Positions 1 through 11,382 of a stretch of 64,000 nt of DNA are shown here, in pieces (positions within the stretch are counted from its first letter, which is position 1; the number at the start of each line of letters is the position of its first letter). Under the pieces are notes generated by a model. That model made no database searches and was not told where the DNA came from. It saw only the letters and a list, made by a program, of their open reading frames with translations. The position numbers and the translations under genes are program-made. The stretch is taken from NCBI GenBank assembly GCA_015501585.1, contig JADNRY010000100.1, positions 1 through 64,000 of the forward strand. Direction: 5' to 3'. The stretch is from Rhodocollybia butyracea. Taxonomy: Eukaryota > Basidiomycota > Agaricomycetes > Agaricales > Omphalotaceae.

Positions 1-61
1 ATTCCGCAAGCAAGCGCCTCTGAAGTCGCCGCTGGCACTAACAAGTCTGAAGAAGTTGAGA

Positions 62-1757
62 CCACCACTGCCGAACGGCAGAAAGAGATTGATGACTGGG
101 ACAGCTTGACGACCAAGCCATGGGCTTAATTGCCCTCCGACTTCCTGATGACATCAGGGCTACTGTCCTAAAGTCTGAATCTGGCGAAACTTGGGAAGAA
201 ATCAAAAAGATCTACGGCAAACCCGGCTCTGCCGGCACTTTTGGCATCTTCAAAGAGGCCATTAACTTCCAAATCGACGGAAGAAACGACCCTACTCTTG
301 CCCTAGCATCTTTAAACTCCACCTTCTCCCGCCTTGATGGCTCTGGTCTCATTCTTCCCGAACCGGTAAAAGCTATGATTCTCTTGGCCGCCTTACCTAC
401 TCAATGGGATAGTCTTGCGATGACAATCCTTTCTCGAGATGCTACTCTTCTTACTCCGTCCAACATCATGCCGATCATTCAGGACGAGTACCGCCGCCGC
501 CAATCCAACGCTACCTCTCTCGCGCGCCCGCATCTCCGGCGTCAAACGTCAATCTGACTCCAAGTCTTCTTGGAATGATCAGAAGAAGAAGAAGGACACT
601 AAGAAGGGAGCGCCTTACCCGGCAAGCAAACCTTCCAACGACTCGTCCTCTTCTTTCCGACAAAGACAAAAAGACACGCCGCGGAAAGAAAGGAGGAAAA
701 GGCAAAGAAAAGGCTCATGAATCGGCTGAAGTGGAGACTTCCAATGTCTCTAATTTCGCCACCTGCCTTGCCTCGCGCATTAACGACAGCTTCCTCCGCG
801 AAGCCTCCCACGACTCCGTCCTTGACAGGATGAAGATCGAGGAAGTAGAGGTCGATCTCTCTGATCACCTTTGGCCTCAGACCAAACTCGAAATGGACAT
901 TGATGAGGAAATGTATGGCTCTGGAGACGAGCGCCTTATTTTCTGGCAAGCTTCCCTTAATAGTTTTAAGGAAAAATTCACTGACCAATTGCACTCATTA
1001 CAACAGATGTTCAATAATATGGCTGGAATATTGAACGGTCCAAATGGACCTTATGTATCACATTCTCCACGCTTCTTGAACTCTGTACCTCCTAGTGAGG
1101 GTAAATTAAATAAAATGGTTTCTAATGATGTGCATGGTGCGAATAAGAACCTTAGTCAGATATTTAACACATGGCTGCTTGATTCCGGTGCATCTGGATA
1201 TTTTACCCTTATCGGCAAGACTTTGTGTCTTATAAAAAATTCACACATCCGATACCTGTCCAGACTGCTGACGAACGTACGTCAACCTTTATTGAAGGTG
1301 CCGGAACAGTCTACATAAGGCATGACAACGGCGAAGGAAAAATCCTCACGACTAAGTTACACCCAGTGTTTTACAACCGGATTGCACACACTGACTTCTA
1401 TCTGTTGGTTTATTAAATCGACAAGGTTGTTACACAACTATTAACGTTGAAAAATCAGTTATTCGTAAGACGGATGATGACTCAATAATCATGACCTTAT
1501 ATCCCAATAACGACAGGGATAATATTCACTGGCTAAAGGCCGATGTAGTGAAATCTGAGATAGGCATGATATCATCTCCTAATGATTTTAACACCTGGCA
1601 TAACCGTTTTGCACATCCCGGTGATGTCGTATTACGCAATGCTCCTGGAAATGTCAACGGACTACCTAAGTTGTCGATACCAGATAAAGAATCTCCATGC
1701 AAAGGTTGCGCGCTTGGAAAGGCTGCCTCCAAAGCATATCCTAAGTCCGAGAAATGA
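62..1757 (+). pseudogene. copia-1 gag, protease and integrase zinc-finger region, frameshifted
   Basis: The capsid part resembles the UBN2/copia gag family (120-557, segment from MGLIALRLPDD to QDEYRRR). A basic Lys/Arg-rich stretch follows, then the protease active site LLDSGASGYF near 1172-1202, and then an HHCC-type zinc finger (WHNRFAHP near 1597-1620, then CKGCALGKA near 1699-1725) that belongs to integrase. The parts lie in different frames: changes are seen near 107, 520-560, 700, 1207 and 1395, several explained by loss of one base (for example in a C run at 1207-1210). An in-frame TGA at 1755-1757 separates this from the pol frame. The family would have one polyprotein here, so this copy cannot make a normal Gag-protease product as written. 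Confidence 0.75.
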
Positions 1758-1769
1758 GCATCCAACCCT

Positions 1770-4751
1770 ATGGATTTAATTCACGCAGATTTGGTTGAAA
1801 TTCCAACCGTCTCTTATCATAAATTTAAATTTGTGATCACTCTGCTGGATGACTGCTCTTCTCATGCTACTTCGATCATGCTGCGACAAAAATCAGAAGC
1901 GTTTCAAGCCTTCAAGGATTTCAAATCTTGGGCTGAAAAACAAACTGGACACAAACTTGTGTGTTTCCGCATTGATCGAGGGGGAGAACTTATCTCAAAG
2001 GAATTTACTTCCTTTCTCAAGTCTGAGGGTATTGATATTCAAATGTCCGAACCCTATGTTCATCAACAGAATGGTAGAGCGGAACGTATCAACCGTACAC
2101 TCATGGAAAAATCTGAAGCCATGCGACACCATGCATGCTGCCCGGAGTCCTGGTGGCAATTTTCATATTCCACAGGAGTACATGTGTACAACCGCACACC
2201 GATCCGTCGATTGAACTGGAAGACACCAATTGAAGGTTTTCTCAAAAAGAAACCTGATGTCTCGTACTTCAGAACCTTTGGCTGTGGCGCTTATGTCTTT
2301 ATTCCTATTGACAAGCGAAAAAATAAACAATCCCCACACTCTGAAGCGATGACTTTCATTGGATATGACCAAGGAAGCAAAGGATATCTATTCATGCGTA
2401 GTGATAATTCCGTAGTGCATGCTGCACAAGCAACTTTCTATGAGAAATGGTTTCCACGGTGCAAATCCGAATCTGATTCTGGAGTAAAACCCGCTATACC
2501 TGTTGCCCCCACACCTGTGAAACCTTCGCAACCTTCAAATGGTAATGGTGCAGACATTCCATTTGATCCGGAATTCCCGGAAGATCAACCACAACCGTTT
2601 ACTGAACCGGATAATGGACCGCACAGTCCACCAGCTGGCCCAGATCCAGATCTGCCTGGTGATGATGATGCTCCAAATCCCAATCCTCCGGTACCATCTC
2701 GATCACCCACCCCTCCACCTCAAGCAAGAGACCCTTCACCACCTGCTCCCGATCCTAATCCATTCAGCTACCGTCCCGAAGACGTTGAAGCATGGAAACG
2801 TGTGAACCCCACTAGAGAACGTCGTGCACCCTTGCGCCCTGGCATGATACCCACGCCTGGCACTTGGAGCCGACAAGCTGATCGTGAAGAACGTGCTGAG
2901 CGCTTTGGACACGCTAGATGTGGACTTGTGCCTGCTCGCAATATAGTTCCTGATCAAGTTCCGCCACCGGTTCCACCACCACGTCCATTGAATCCTGATG
3001 ACCGTATGGTCACACCGCCACCTCCAGGCGCTACTCCGGATTCTGACATAGAAGAGGAAGCACTTCTGACTAAACTAGCTCAGGAAGGGGGAGTTGAATT
3101 ACAAAAATACCTTCTTTCGCAAGCAATCTCCGATTCTCTAGAAGAATCATCTTTTATCACAGATCTTGACAGTGAAATGATACCGGCTAAACACGAAGCC
3201 GCTAGGAATAATCCTGATAATTGGATTTCTCCAACATCATATCGTCATTTACCATCTGCTGAAAGAAAGAAATGGGATCAAGCATGCAAAGATGAGATCG
3301 ATGGTTTGAAGAAACGAAATGTCTTTGAAGTAGTTGATCTACCAAAAGGTCGCAAACCTATCCGTTGTCGATGGGTTTTTACTAAAAAATCTGACGGTCG
3401 CTATAAAGCCCGACTCGTAGCAAAAGGTTTTTCACAAGTAGAAGGTGTGGATTATAATGAGTTGTTCTCACCGGTTGCCCGGTTTGAAACTGTACGAACT
3501 CTCCTAGCTTTAGCCGCATTAGAGGACTGGGAAATCCAGGCTCTTGACGTCAAACAGGCTTTTCTTTATGGCAAGCTAGATGAAGAGATCTACATGGAAC
3601 AACCTAAAGACTTCATTAAAGAAGGCACACCGAAAGTATGGCGGTTACATCGTGCATTATACGGACTGAAACAAGCTAGCTTATCCTGGTGGAAGGAATG
3701 TAACGCCTCCATGGGAAAATTGGGATTTAAGCGCTGCTCTTCAGATGCTGGTGTATACGTCTTTAAATCAAATGGCAAAACCGTAACTGCCATCATCTAT
3801 GTTGATGACGCACTCTTTCTTGGCAAGGACAAAGATCTTGTTCTTAAAAAGAAAAACGAGTTTATGAAATTATGGGAATGTCGTGATCTAGGAGAACCAA
3901 CTGAGTTCCTTGGAATGCGGATTACACGGGATCGTTCCAAACGTGTCTTAACACTTGACCAACAACCTTATCTTCGAAAGGTCATAGAACGTTTTGGATT
4001 AACTAACGCCAAAGCTACCCCAACCCCATTACCTTCATCCTGGGTTCCTCGTGCAAACACTGGTCGTGTAGATGCCAAACTTAGACAACGCTTCCAAAGC
4101 GTAATTGGATCTTTATTGTATCTGATGCTAGGCACCCGACCCGACATTGCTTATGCCGTTATAAAACTCTCACAGTATTCGGCGAATCCAAACCCAGACC
4201 ACCTGGCCAAAGCACTTTACATTGTGCGCTACTTAATTGGGACTTCTACTTACATACTCGTCTTTGATGGTAGATCTGACCATGGCTTCTTAGCCTATTG
4301 TGATTCTGACTGGGCGTCAGATCCAGATGATCGAAAATCCCATACTGGGATGATTATCAAACTTGCCACAGGTCCAATCTGCTGGACTTCTCATAAACAG
4401 AAAACAGTTGCTCTTTCATCGACTGAAGCTGAATACATGGCTTTATCTGATTCATGTAGACAACTTATGTGGCTCAAGTCTCTCTTTTCTGAGATCGGAA
4501 TTACTATCGCTGTATTACCCTTATGTGGTGATAATCAAGGATCAATCTTTCTGGGATCTAATCCTGTACAAGAAAGAAGAACCAAGCATATTGATATACG
4601 ATATCATTATATCAGAGAACGCATTGAATCAAAAGAAATAGAACTCTTCTATGTTCCTACTGATGATAATGTTGCAGATCTTCTCACGAAGAACCTTGCA
4701 CTTGTCAAATTTCAGAAATTCCGCAACAGTCTTGGAATTCTCTTTAATTGA
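1770..4751 (+). CDS. copia-1 pol: integrase core, reverse transcriptase, RNase H
   Basis: This long open frame holds the integrase catalytic core (LIHADLVE, then FRIDRGGEL, then NGRAERINRTLME for the D, D, E residues), and a Pro/Ser-rich linker around residues 240-430. The RVT_2 reverse transcriptase follows (YKARLVAKGFSQVEGVDY; active site YVDDALFLG; LYGLKQASLSWW), then copia RNase H (YCDSDWASDPDDRKSHTG; STEAEYMAL; TKHIDIRYHYIRER). It ends with VADLLTKNLALVKFQKF. The Met at 1770 is only the first one after a TGA: in an intact element this frame continues from the zinc-finger region as a polyprotein. Expected role: cDNA synthesis and integration of the element. Function is doubtful because the upstream part is broken. 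Confidence 0.92.
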   Translation: MDLIHADLVEIPTVSYHKFKFVITLLDDCSSHATSIMLRQKSEAFQAFKDFKSWAEKQTGHKLVCFRIDRGGELISKEFTSFLKSEGIDIQMSEPYVHQQNGRAERINRTLMEKSEAMRHHACCPESWWQFSYSTGVHVYNRTPIRRLNWKTPIEGFLKKKPDVSYFRTFGCGAYVFIPIDKRKNKQSPHSEAMTFIGYDQGSKGYLFMRSDNSVVHAAQATFYEKWFPRCKSESDSGVKPAIPVAPTPVKPSQPSNGNGADIPFDPEFPEDQPQPFTEPDNGPHSPPAGPDPDLPGDDDAPNPNPPVPSRSPTPPPQARDPSPPAPDPNPFSYRPEDVEAWKRVNPTRERRAPLRPGMIPTPGTWSRQADREERAERFGHARCGLVPARNIVPDQVPPPVPPPRPLNPDDRMVTPPPPGATPDSDIEEEALLTKLAQEGGVELQKYLLSQAISDSLEESSFITDLDSEMIPAKHEAARNNPDNWISPTSYRHLPSAERKKWDQACKDEIDGLKKRNVFEVVDLPKGRKPIRCRWVFTKKSDGRYKARLVAKGFSQVEGVDYNELFSPVARFETVRTLLALAALEDWEIQALDVKQAFLYGKLDEEIYMEQPKDFIKEGTPKVWRLHRALYGLKQASLSWWKECNASMGKLGFKRCSSDAGVYVFKSNGKTVTAIIYVDDALFLGKDKDLVLKKKNEFMKLWECRDLGEPTEFLGMRITRDRSKRVLTLDQQPYLRKVIERFGLTNAKATPTPLPSSWVPRANTGRVDAKLRQRFQSVIGSLLYLMLGTRPDIAYAVIKLSQYSANPNPDHLAKALYIVRYLIGTSTYILVFDGRSDHGFLAYCDSDWASDPDDRKSHTGMIIKLATGPICWTSHKQKTVALSSTEAEYMALSDSCRQLMWLKSLFSEIGITIAVLPLCGDNQGSIFLGSNPVQERRTKHIDIRYHYIRERIESKEIELFYVPTDDNVADLLTKNLALVKFQKFRNSLGILFN

Positions 4752-4846
4752 TTCGCTATAGACTGTGCAATATGTCTATAAACTATAATGCCGTTTAAAG
4801 TCGATAAAAATTATACTTCTTAGCTACAATTCTTAGCGAGGGGGAG

Positions 4847-5316
4847 TGTTGAAACTAGATTACCGCTTATGAGTCGTATCTAATCAGTGATGTGAGTCGA
4901 CTAGACGCACTTGCTATACGATCGATGAACTGTCGATATATGCTATGTTGAAACTCACCCTCAAACACTAGACGCAGCCTCTACGCAGGTTCGTATAGAT
5001 GTAGTCAATTATGCCATTCGCTATTAGTCTTATGATACATAGCTTGTACGCTGCCTTGCAGTACCTATGAACAATACCTATAGAATTACCATACGGACTC
5101 CATCTTCTAGGGTACATTATGCACATGTATATGCACTATGTTTAGCAGTACGACTCAAGTAGACTCATACATTGTTATAGGGTTTATTATATTCTGTAGT
5201 ATAAATACTGTAGATATTTTCCTGTAACAATAACTAAGAATCCTACTATTCGTCTGGACACTTGTTCTGCTCTCAATAAGCACTCTTCTATCTCCTGTAA
5301 CCTCCACACACTCTCA
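4847..5316 (+). repeat. copia-1 3' LTR with polypurine tract
   Basis: A purine tract (GCGAGGGGGAG, 4836-4846) immediately precedes TGTTGAAACTAG at 4847, the usual start of a copia LTR. A TATA-like box (GTATAAATACTG) lies near 5199-5212. The end is set by judgement: both CTCTCAATA (to about 5278) and CACTCTCA (to 5316) are plausible TG...CA-type ends. There is no second LTR in the window to compare. Confidence 0.7.
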
Positions 5317-5538
5317 GGTGAGTATGCTGTCGACCTTGTGTTGACTGACCGCTGTTTCTACACACCTTCCCTAGTAAGCCCTTTGCATAAGCACAAGCTA
5401 ACTGGGCTTTTCTTCTGGTGATCATATATCTATGGCACCATCAGCCATCAGCTTGCACATCGTTGGACACTACCAAACTCACCACAGGCACCACCCCAAC
5501 CCAATTGGTTCTCCACTCTGTCCATAACCGCCCATTCG

Positions 5539-7310
5539 CTATCCCCACCCCACATGCCCACCTTCATTTTTATTCTCATTCACCTCATCCCATTGATCAG
5601 GGTCCAATGGAGCTCCCATATTACCAATGAATCGGCTCTCAGCGAAGCTGAGCTCGCTCAGTATGGGGACCATTTTACCAGAGGGACCTTCACCAGAATG
5701 TTCGGCGACGGCAATGTGGTTAGAGAAAGCACGAAGGTTGAGAACAAAGCGATTTATCAAAATATTTGGTAGTCTGGAAGAAGTTCGTCATTAACCGGGA
5801 TCAAAGATTAACATAGCAAATGCATGTAGCATAAATGATAAGTAGACTTACACGGTGGTCAAAATGGTGGTGATTAGCAAAACTAGTTCTGCTGCGTTTG
5901 ATATCTAGATTGTACAACGCATCAACTGTTGTGAGTTATTTAGAACTATGCGGGAGGGCTACTTACCGGGCTTGGGAAGTCAAAATGCTGTCTTCAAGAT
6001 TGGAAGGACTCGGAATAATGCAGGTCGAACAGGACTGACCAATGACAAAGTAGTTCGAATGCTGAGGATTATAGTAGTTTGAATACCGGTGATTATGAAT
6101 ATGGTGCTACACATAGGCTGTATTGAATAAAACTAATGATAACATGGTATAAAGAACTCACAAGAAGTATAGGGTGCCTAAACACGAATGTACATTAGTA
6201 ATCAGTCTGGTGGTGAACAGCTTACTGACCATCACGCAAGACGACCTCGGCAATGCTATGAATCCCAGATCTTCGGGATTGCATAATGTGATGAACCGTC
6301 CTAATTGAAGTTAAGATGAAGATAATGCCATCGAGAATCAATTGAGTCAGAGGCATAATGATCTCCACTGGCACACAATATATTGAACATGAAGGAATTT
6401 AGACAGCGAACCAGAGACTCACAACTGGCAATGAAAAAACAGAGCAATCAATACAACAAATAAACATATGATGGTGCAAAAAGGATATTTACATTTGAAC
6501 TCTCTCGGTGTTTCCAGTAGGTAAACATGACCCGAATGGCTGGGCATATGTTCCTCGGCTGGTCCCTGCTGTAACTGAGAATAACAACTGCAAACACCAA
6601 CAAAGCTGGATATAAGTGATTTCAAACATGCAATGCCACACTGGCAAGGGCGTACCAGGAAATTGGCAGCAATATTTCCAATGATGAACGGGCAGAGTAG
6701 AATAAGCAGTGATTGCTTTTGACCAAAGAGCGCGTAAACCCTCAAAACAGAAAGTGCTAGGGGTACAGATAGTAAGCAACCTCAACCAAGGTACTTCATA
6801 CAGCTGGGGAATGAAGAGGACATACATTTGGTCGCTACATCGGCGACAATGTTAAAGGTAAGTAGTGTAAAAACAATATCCCTACAGCTGGGCACAATAT
6901 CACAGGTCAGGTTCTAAGCAGGTCTGCCGGAACAGATATAGAGCACACAAACCCAGTAGCTGGCATTGTCCCTGGGAGGTATATGGGCAGCTGCAGAACT
7001 GCATATATCAGAAAGCCATAGCGACTTAAGATGAATAATATAGAAGTGCCGGTCAGCCGACTAGACCATATTGATTGAATTTCGGTGGGAAATGTGAGAA
7101 GGAAGTCGTAAAACCATAATACTGTACAGAAGCATGAGTGTTCACTTTCTAACCAGAATATAGTCTCACCATAGGCGGATAAAACTACGCAGTTGTCCAG
7201 CAACCTTGAGTGTCAATCTGAGGATCTTCATGTAAAACCTCAAACACTCGTCCGACATACCTGACCTGAAGTTCTTCAGCCATAGCCGCATTATTGGAAG
7301 ATATTGACAT
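5539..7310 (-). CDS. DUF6533-family multi-pass membrane protein
   Basis: A spliced gene read from ATG 7310 (MSISSNNAAMAEELQ). The DUF6533 signature sits around 7025-7100: FYDFLLTFPTEIQSIW, then ILFILSRYGFLIYAV. A later exon near 6640-6745 has RVYALFGQKQSLLILL, the R-V-Y-A-L-[YF]-G motif that follows the third helix in this family. The last exon (5539-5760) has the usual hydrophilic end: RFVLNLRAF, then RFIGNMGAPLD. Donor/acceptor pairs such as GTATGT...CAAG and GTGAGA...ACAG fit between exons; exact internal exons are not all resolved. The family is an agaricomycete expansion of unknown function, probably in the plasma membrane. A 5' remnant of a paralogue with the same start lies at 32.0 kb. 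Confidence 0.7.
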
Positions 7311-8204
7311 GGTCACAGTGGCAAGGAGAGCGTTCAAGAACGCTGATTACCAGTCACCGGATATAAGTACCGAAGCTTAAGTCATTTACCTGTGCCTTCC
7401 GTTCGCTCCAATATTGTTGCTGCCGCCACGGCCACAGATGCGCTCGACAAGGAATTATACAAACTCTTTCGTCAGTGGCCACAAGGCTGCCCGCATTTAT
7501 CAGGAGATCTATCAGTTGTTGATTTACTGCGGAGCTTTCTCCCTATCTACAACTCGTCACCTAACCCTTTGTACTTCCCAGGTGAGATTCTAGCGACTCG
7601 GAGAGAAGCAGCTCAATTTTGGCGTGTGCAGCAGCATTCATGATTGTGGAGTTATGGTCCATGGATGATGATGATATTTATGCTCAGTGAAGAAGCCCGA
7701 TATCGCGAAAGTTATCGCTGCCAAGACATATGTAAACTAACTCTTGGAGCTCTAAACACCGGATGCCTTGGGATTTCCGCAAAGTTCGGGGAAAACGGGG
7801 GTGCTAGAAAGACTAATACTTAACCCACAGATTGATATGACTCCCGAAGCTCCTTGTTTCAAGTGTATGAAAAACGAGGATTACGGTTTCCTGTGAATCT
7901 TCAATAGGCGACAGTTTCGGAGGGTGTATTGATATGACGTGATAGTGTGTTATACTAGGTTTGAGCGCTGGAATAGGATCGCCTTTGAGAATGAGTCTGT
8001 CTTCATAAGACCGCCGAGAAGAAGTGAGCGTGCCAATATTCAAAGATTCCCCGGGCGCTTTCTTCCAGAGAAATAAACAAATGCTTTGGTTCATTCGGCT
8101 CCCACAGACGGAAGCAGCTTCATCCAGGCTTCATCCGAGTCATCCGAGTCACCCATTCCCATTCAACCAAGCGTGAAACGACAACGAGCCTGAGCTATAG
8201 TGAT
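7311..8204. other. intergenic; upstream block shared with 32.0-32.1 kb
   Basis: The first about 70 bases upstream of the DUF6533 start (AACGCTGATTACCAGTCACC and CGGATATAAGT) match the bases upstream of the DUF6533 remnant at 32.0-32.1 kb, so the promoter was duplicated with the gene. Two small open frames (7392-7643 plus, 7813-8094 minus) have no recognisable domain and I do not call them genes. Confidence 0.5.
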
Positions 8205-8300
8205 TTCGGCTAGTTCGTGGGTACATCCAGAGAAGATTGTGTTGCCGAGTTTTACGGAAAGGTTGGCTGAAAGGTGAAGAGTATACTGTGGTACTTGGAA
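8205..8300 (-). pseudogene. fragment of the membrane-anchored protein family found intact at 34 kb
   Basis: On the minus strand this stretch encodes YTLHLSANLSVKLGNTI followed by THELAEI. This lines up with DPLHLAADDLSVKLINIIS and FAHELAQNTY in the 33.2-34.3 kb gene, and with GADNLSVKLINIIS at 32.2 kb. Only about 30 codons survive and no start is attached. It sits just upstream of the phosphotransferase gene, as the second fragment does at 32.2 kb, so it was part of the block that duplicated. Confidence 0.5.
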
Positions 8301-8556
8301 GTTGAGTTGGAACACGATTAAGTATCCTCGGCTACCCAGGCGCTTTTTCTCCTAGGGATGAGTCTCGCTTGAAGACATAATGCACGACTTACTCATGAGC
8401 GGAACATTAGTCCGTTGGGTTTGAATCATCTAACAGTGAGGATAAGAGATAAGAGATACGCATCGCGATGAGTAACTACATGTGAGCGTAGGAAGAAAAC
8501 GTGACATGACGTGAATTGATGGTCATGACTTCGTCCAACTTTGCATGCACCAAGGC

Positions 8557-10338
8557 ATGCACTCCCTCAGGCATGCGAGGCTCGCTTTCAAATTACTGCC
8601 AGTCTCGCTGCGCTCAACATATCTCTCGTCCACCCGTTGGCAACTGCCCCGTCGCGCATTTTCAAGCATCTCAGACTCTCCTGACGATCTCTTCAATTAT
8701 ACCTCCGGACACTGGCTGTAAGTAAAGTTTTGTGGCGTATATGTCTAATCTATAATACTGGCATATCCAGCGTCAACAACAATCTTCGCCTTGCAGAGCG
8801 CAAACGTGAGTTTAACGTCGACGAGCTTTGTCGACTTCTCAAGATATCGACACATTTGTGAAACTCGCCGAAGGTGGCTTCAACCGGACCTTTCTTATCA
8901 CCATGCTTGACGGTTTCTCCATGGTAGCCCGCATCCCGTATCCCATCGTCCCGAAGCTCTACGCTATTGCTAGTGAAGTGGCCACAATGCGCTTCCTCCG
9001 TTCCTCTGGATTCCCTGTCCCCGAGGTTTACAACTACTCTCTTTTGTCGGACAACGCTGCAAATACGGAATATATTTTTATGGAGTATATGAGTGGTACA
9101 AAGTCAGTGATGTCTGGGTGGAGCTGGAGGAATCAGATATCGTTTCGGTCTTGCATCAACTTGTTCAATTCGAGTCTCGCATGATGTCGATCCCTTTTCC
9201 GGCTGGTGGAAGCCTCTACTACACTGACGACCTGGTCAAGATAGGGAAGACGGGCATTCCGCTCAACGACAAGCGCTTCTCCGTCGGTCCGGATGCTAGG
9301 GTGCATATGTGGTTTGGAAGGAGGTCGCAGCTCGATGTGGACAGAGGACCATGTACGCCACTCTCTCCCTTTTCTTTTGTGGAGCTAATCAATACTATAG
9401 ACACAAGTGCCGATGCAGCACTCGTAGCAGCAGCTTGCAAGGAACTGGCATATTTGGAAAAGTTTGGTCAACCGCTATTACCGTTTCGGCGTGAAAGAAG
9501 GGAGACTTACGAGTACCAGAAGCAGTTACCATCAGACCATGTCAAGAATCTCGAACGCTACCTTCCCATTGCACCCTCGCTCATCCCCGAAGACTCTACC
9601 CTTCATCGTTTCTGTATCCGTCATCCCGATCTCCAGCCAAGCAATATCATCGTGTCGAGGTCGTCAGACTCTCAGTTGAAAGTCGTGGGCCTGCTCGACT
9701 GGCAACATGCATCGATCCTACCCCCGTTTCTCCTCGCTGGTGTACCAGGTCACTTCCAGAACTATGATGACCCAGTCTCGCAGGTTGGAATCCCACCTTC
9801 ACTGCCGGAGAATGTGAACGAATTGGATGAACCCAAGCGGAGTCACGAGATGGAACTCTACTTCAACCGTCTTGTCCACTTCCACTACGTTCACAACACG
9901 CAGAAGCATAACAAACTCCATTATGATGCGTTCTCCGATTCAGTTTCAATGTTGGTCTGTCGCCTCTTTGGCCAAGCTGGTACTCCATGGGAAGGTGAAA
10001 CTAACGATCTGAAGAATTCGCTGATAGAGGCAACGGAGATATGGGGGACACTTGAAGGGGAAGGCGTGCCGTGTCCAGTGGTGTTTGAAACCGAGGACAT
10101 TCGCGAGACGGAGGAGCTTAGTGAGAGGCTGCAAACAGCTGATGAGATATTTGAGGGGTGTGGAAAAATGATTGGTTTTTTGACGGAGACTTGGGTGCCC
10201 AACGAGGATTATGAAAAGGCCATGAACGCTGCGGAGCTGCTAAAGCAGAGGGTGGTGTCAGCTGTCCCGGAGGAAGTTCGGGCTGTGACTGAGGCGAATT
10301 GGTTCTTGGACGATATGGATGAAAAGGATTATAGCTGA
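8557..10338 (+). pseudogene. AIM9-like mitochondrial phosphotransferase (APH family), two frameshifts
   Basis: ATG 8557 opens an Arg-rich, mitochondrial-type presequence that leads to SPDDLFNYTSGHW. A GTAAGT...CCAG intron (8718-8770) follows, then the APH/kinase fold: KLAEGGFNRTFLI (nucleotide loop), VARIPYP (Lys-equivalent strand), SEVATMRFLRSSGFPVPEV, and the catalytic HPDLQPSNIIV near 9625, then VGLLDWQHA (DFG-equivalent). Fungal proteins of this kind are annotated as altered inheritance of mitochondria protein 9-like; their substrate is unknown. The frame changes near 8833 (between FNVDELCRL and IDTFVKLAEGG) and near 9104 (after EYMSGTK); each fits one missing base. It is therefore either a recent pseudogene or affected by sequence error. 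A more decayed copy lies at 32.6-33.4 kb. Confidence 0.82.
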
Positions 10339-11382
10339 GGGATGTCCTGTGGGATGCCAAAAGTTTCCTCACTTTCCTCACTTTTCATGTCAGTGATGGA
10401 GACGATGTAACAAATCGATATTTGGGACCAGAGGGGATGTCCTACTGTCTAGGCCCCTTTTTTTTTGTCCAGGTGGAGGGTATTCTGGTTCCCGTACTCT
10501 ACTTGATGGCGCCACGGCTTTTCAAACACGGTTCCGAAGGGTTCAGGAGTCTCGGTGTAGTAGAACAAGATGTATTGGTAGAGACTAGTGGGGTATAACT
10601 GGACCTGCGACTTGTACAATTACTCTACAATTCTTACCTTGGGAGTTCTAATATCTTCGGAACGCTGATTCTGCGCTGATTTAGAAATTGTCTTCCAAGA
10701 TTTAAGAACCACGAAAAACCATTGCTTGGGGTGCTTACTCTCTTCTCCCTTTTCCTCCTTTTCCTATCTTCTCTTTTTCCTTCCTGTCGTGCATTGATGC
10801 TTCCCCGCAGCGCCAGCGTTTATTCTAATTTTTTCTCTCTTGCTTGTCTTGAATTAATACGCCTTTACATATCCTGGGCTGAATTGACAATTAGTACAGC
10901 TCAATGTGAAGGTACGACCCGATGGAAGGCCTTTGACGCCCATGACAAGCCAACAACAAAACCACCTCTCTCTCAACCATCATCTTCCTCTGTCGAGGAT
11001 TACGAGGTCCAAGTGAGCCTCACCGTTGAATGTTTACTCTTGGCTTGTTTATCTCTTTACTTAGATAGATTTATGTTTAGTTTAGAGCCTATCAAGGGGT
11101 TCATTATTCCACTTCTGTGATTGTCATTCAAGAATCAAAATCCACCATGTCCGGCTACAATACTTTGTCCGCTGTACCATCCGAATCAGATGTCTGTAGC
11201 TATTTCAACCCATACTAACGAGAATTAATAAATTACAGTAACAAGTAATTAGTACTGCGGTGCTCTGTTTAGCTCTCGTCTCCTTTATCAATAAAAGCAG
11301 CGATTCACTAGAAGATATATCCTTCCTCTCCTCAGTACTACTCTTGTCTCATCCCTCACTGTCGATGTAATAACCGATAAAG
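10339..11382. other. intergenic, no gene recognised
   Basis: A poly-T run lies near 10459-10467. A 132-codon open frame (10722-11120) has a hydrophobic start and low-complexity Ser stretches but no recognisable domain. I see no RNA gene or repeat here. Confidence 0.4.

Larger units (their letters stand above)
1..5316 (+). mobile_element. Ty1/copia LTR retrotransposon copia-1, 5' end outside window
   Basis: The order gag, protease, integrase, reverse transcriptase, RNase H followed by a polypurine tract and an LTR is that of a Ty1/copia (Pseudoviridae-type) element. The window opens inside gag, so the 5' LTR, primer site and target duplication cannot be seen. Gag/protease is broken by several frame changes, but the pol frame from 1770 to 4751 is open. 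It differs clearly in sequence from copia-2 (12.6 kb), so it is another family. The 3' limit is uncertain: the LTR could end near 5278 or 5316. Confidence 0.9.

Noticed and set aside
511..994. minus-strand frames opposite copia-1 gag
   Set aside because: They are antisense to the gag/basic region with no domain; the plus strand carries the element.
2539..2957. small frames in the Pro-rich linker of copia-1 pol
   Set aside because: Alternative frames of a low-complexity coding region; the pol frame is open throughout.
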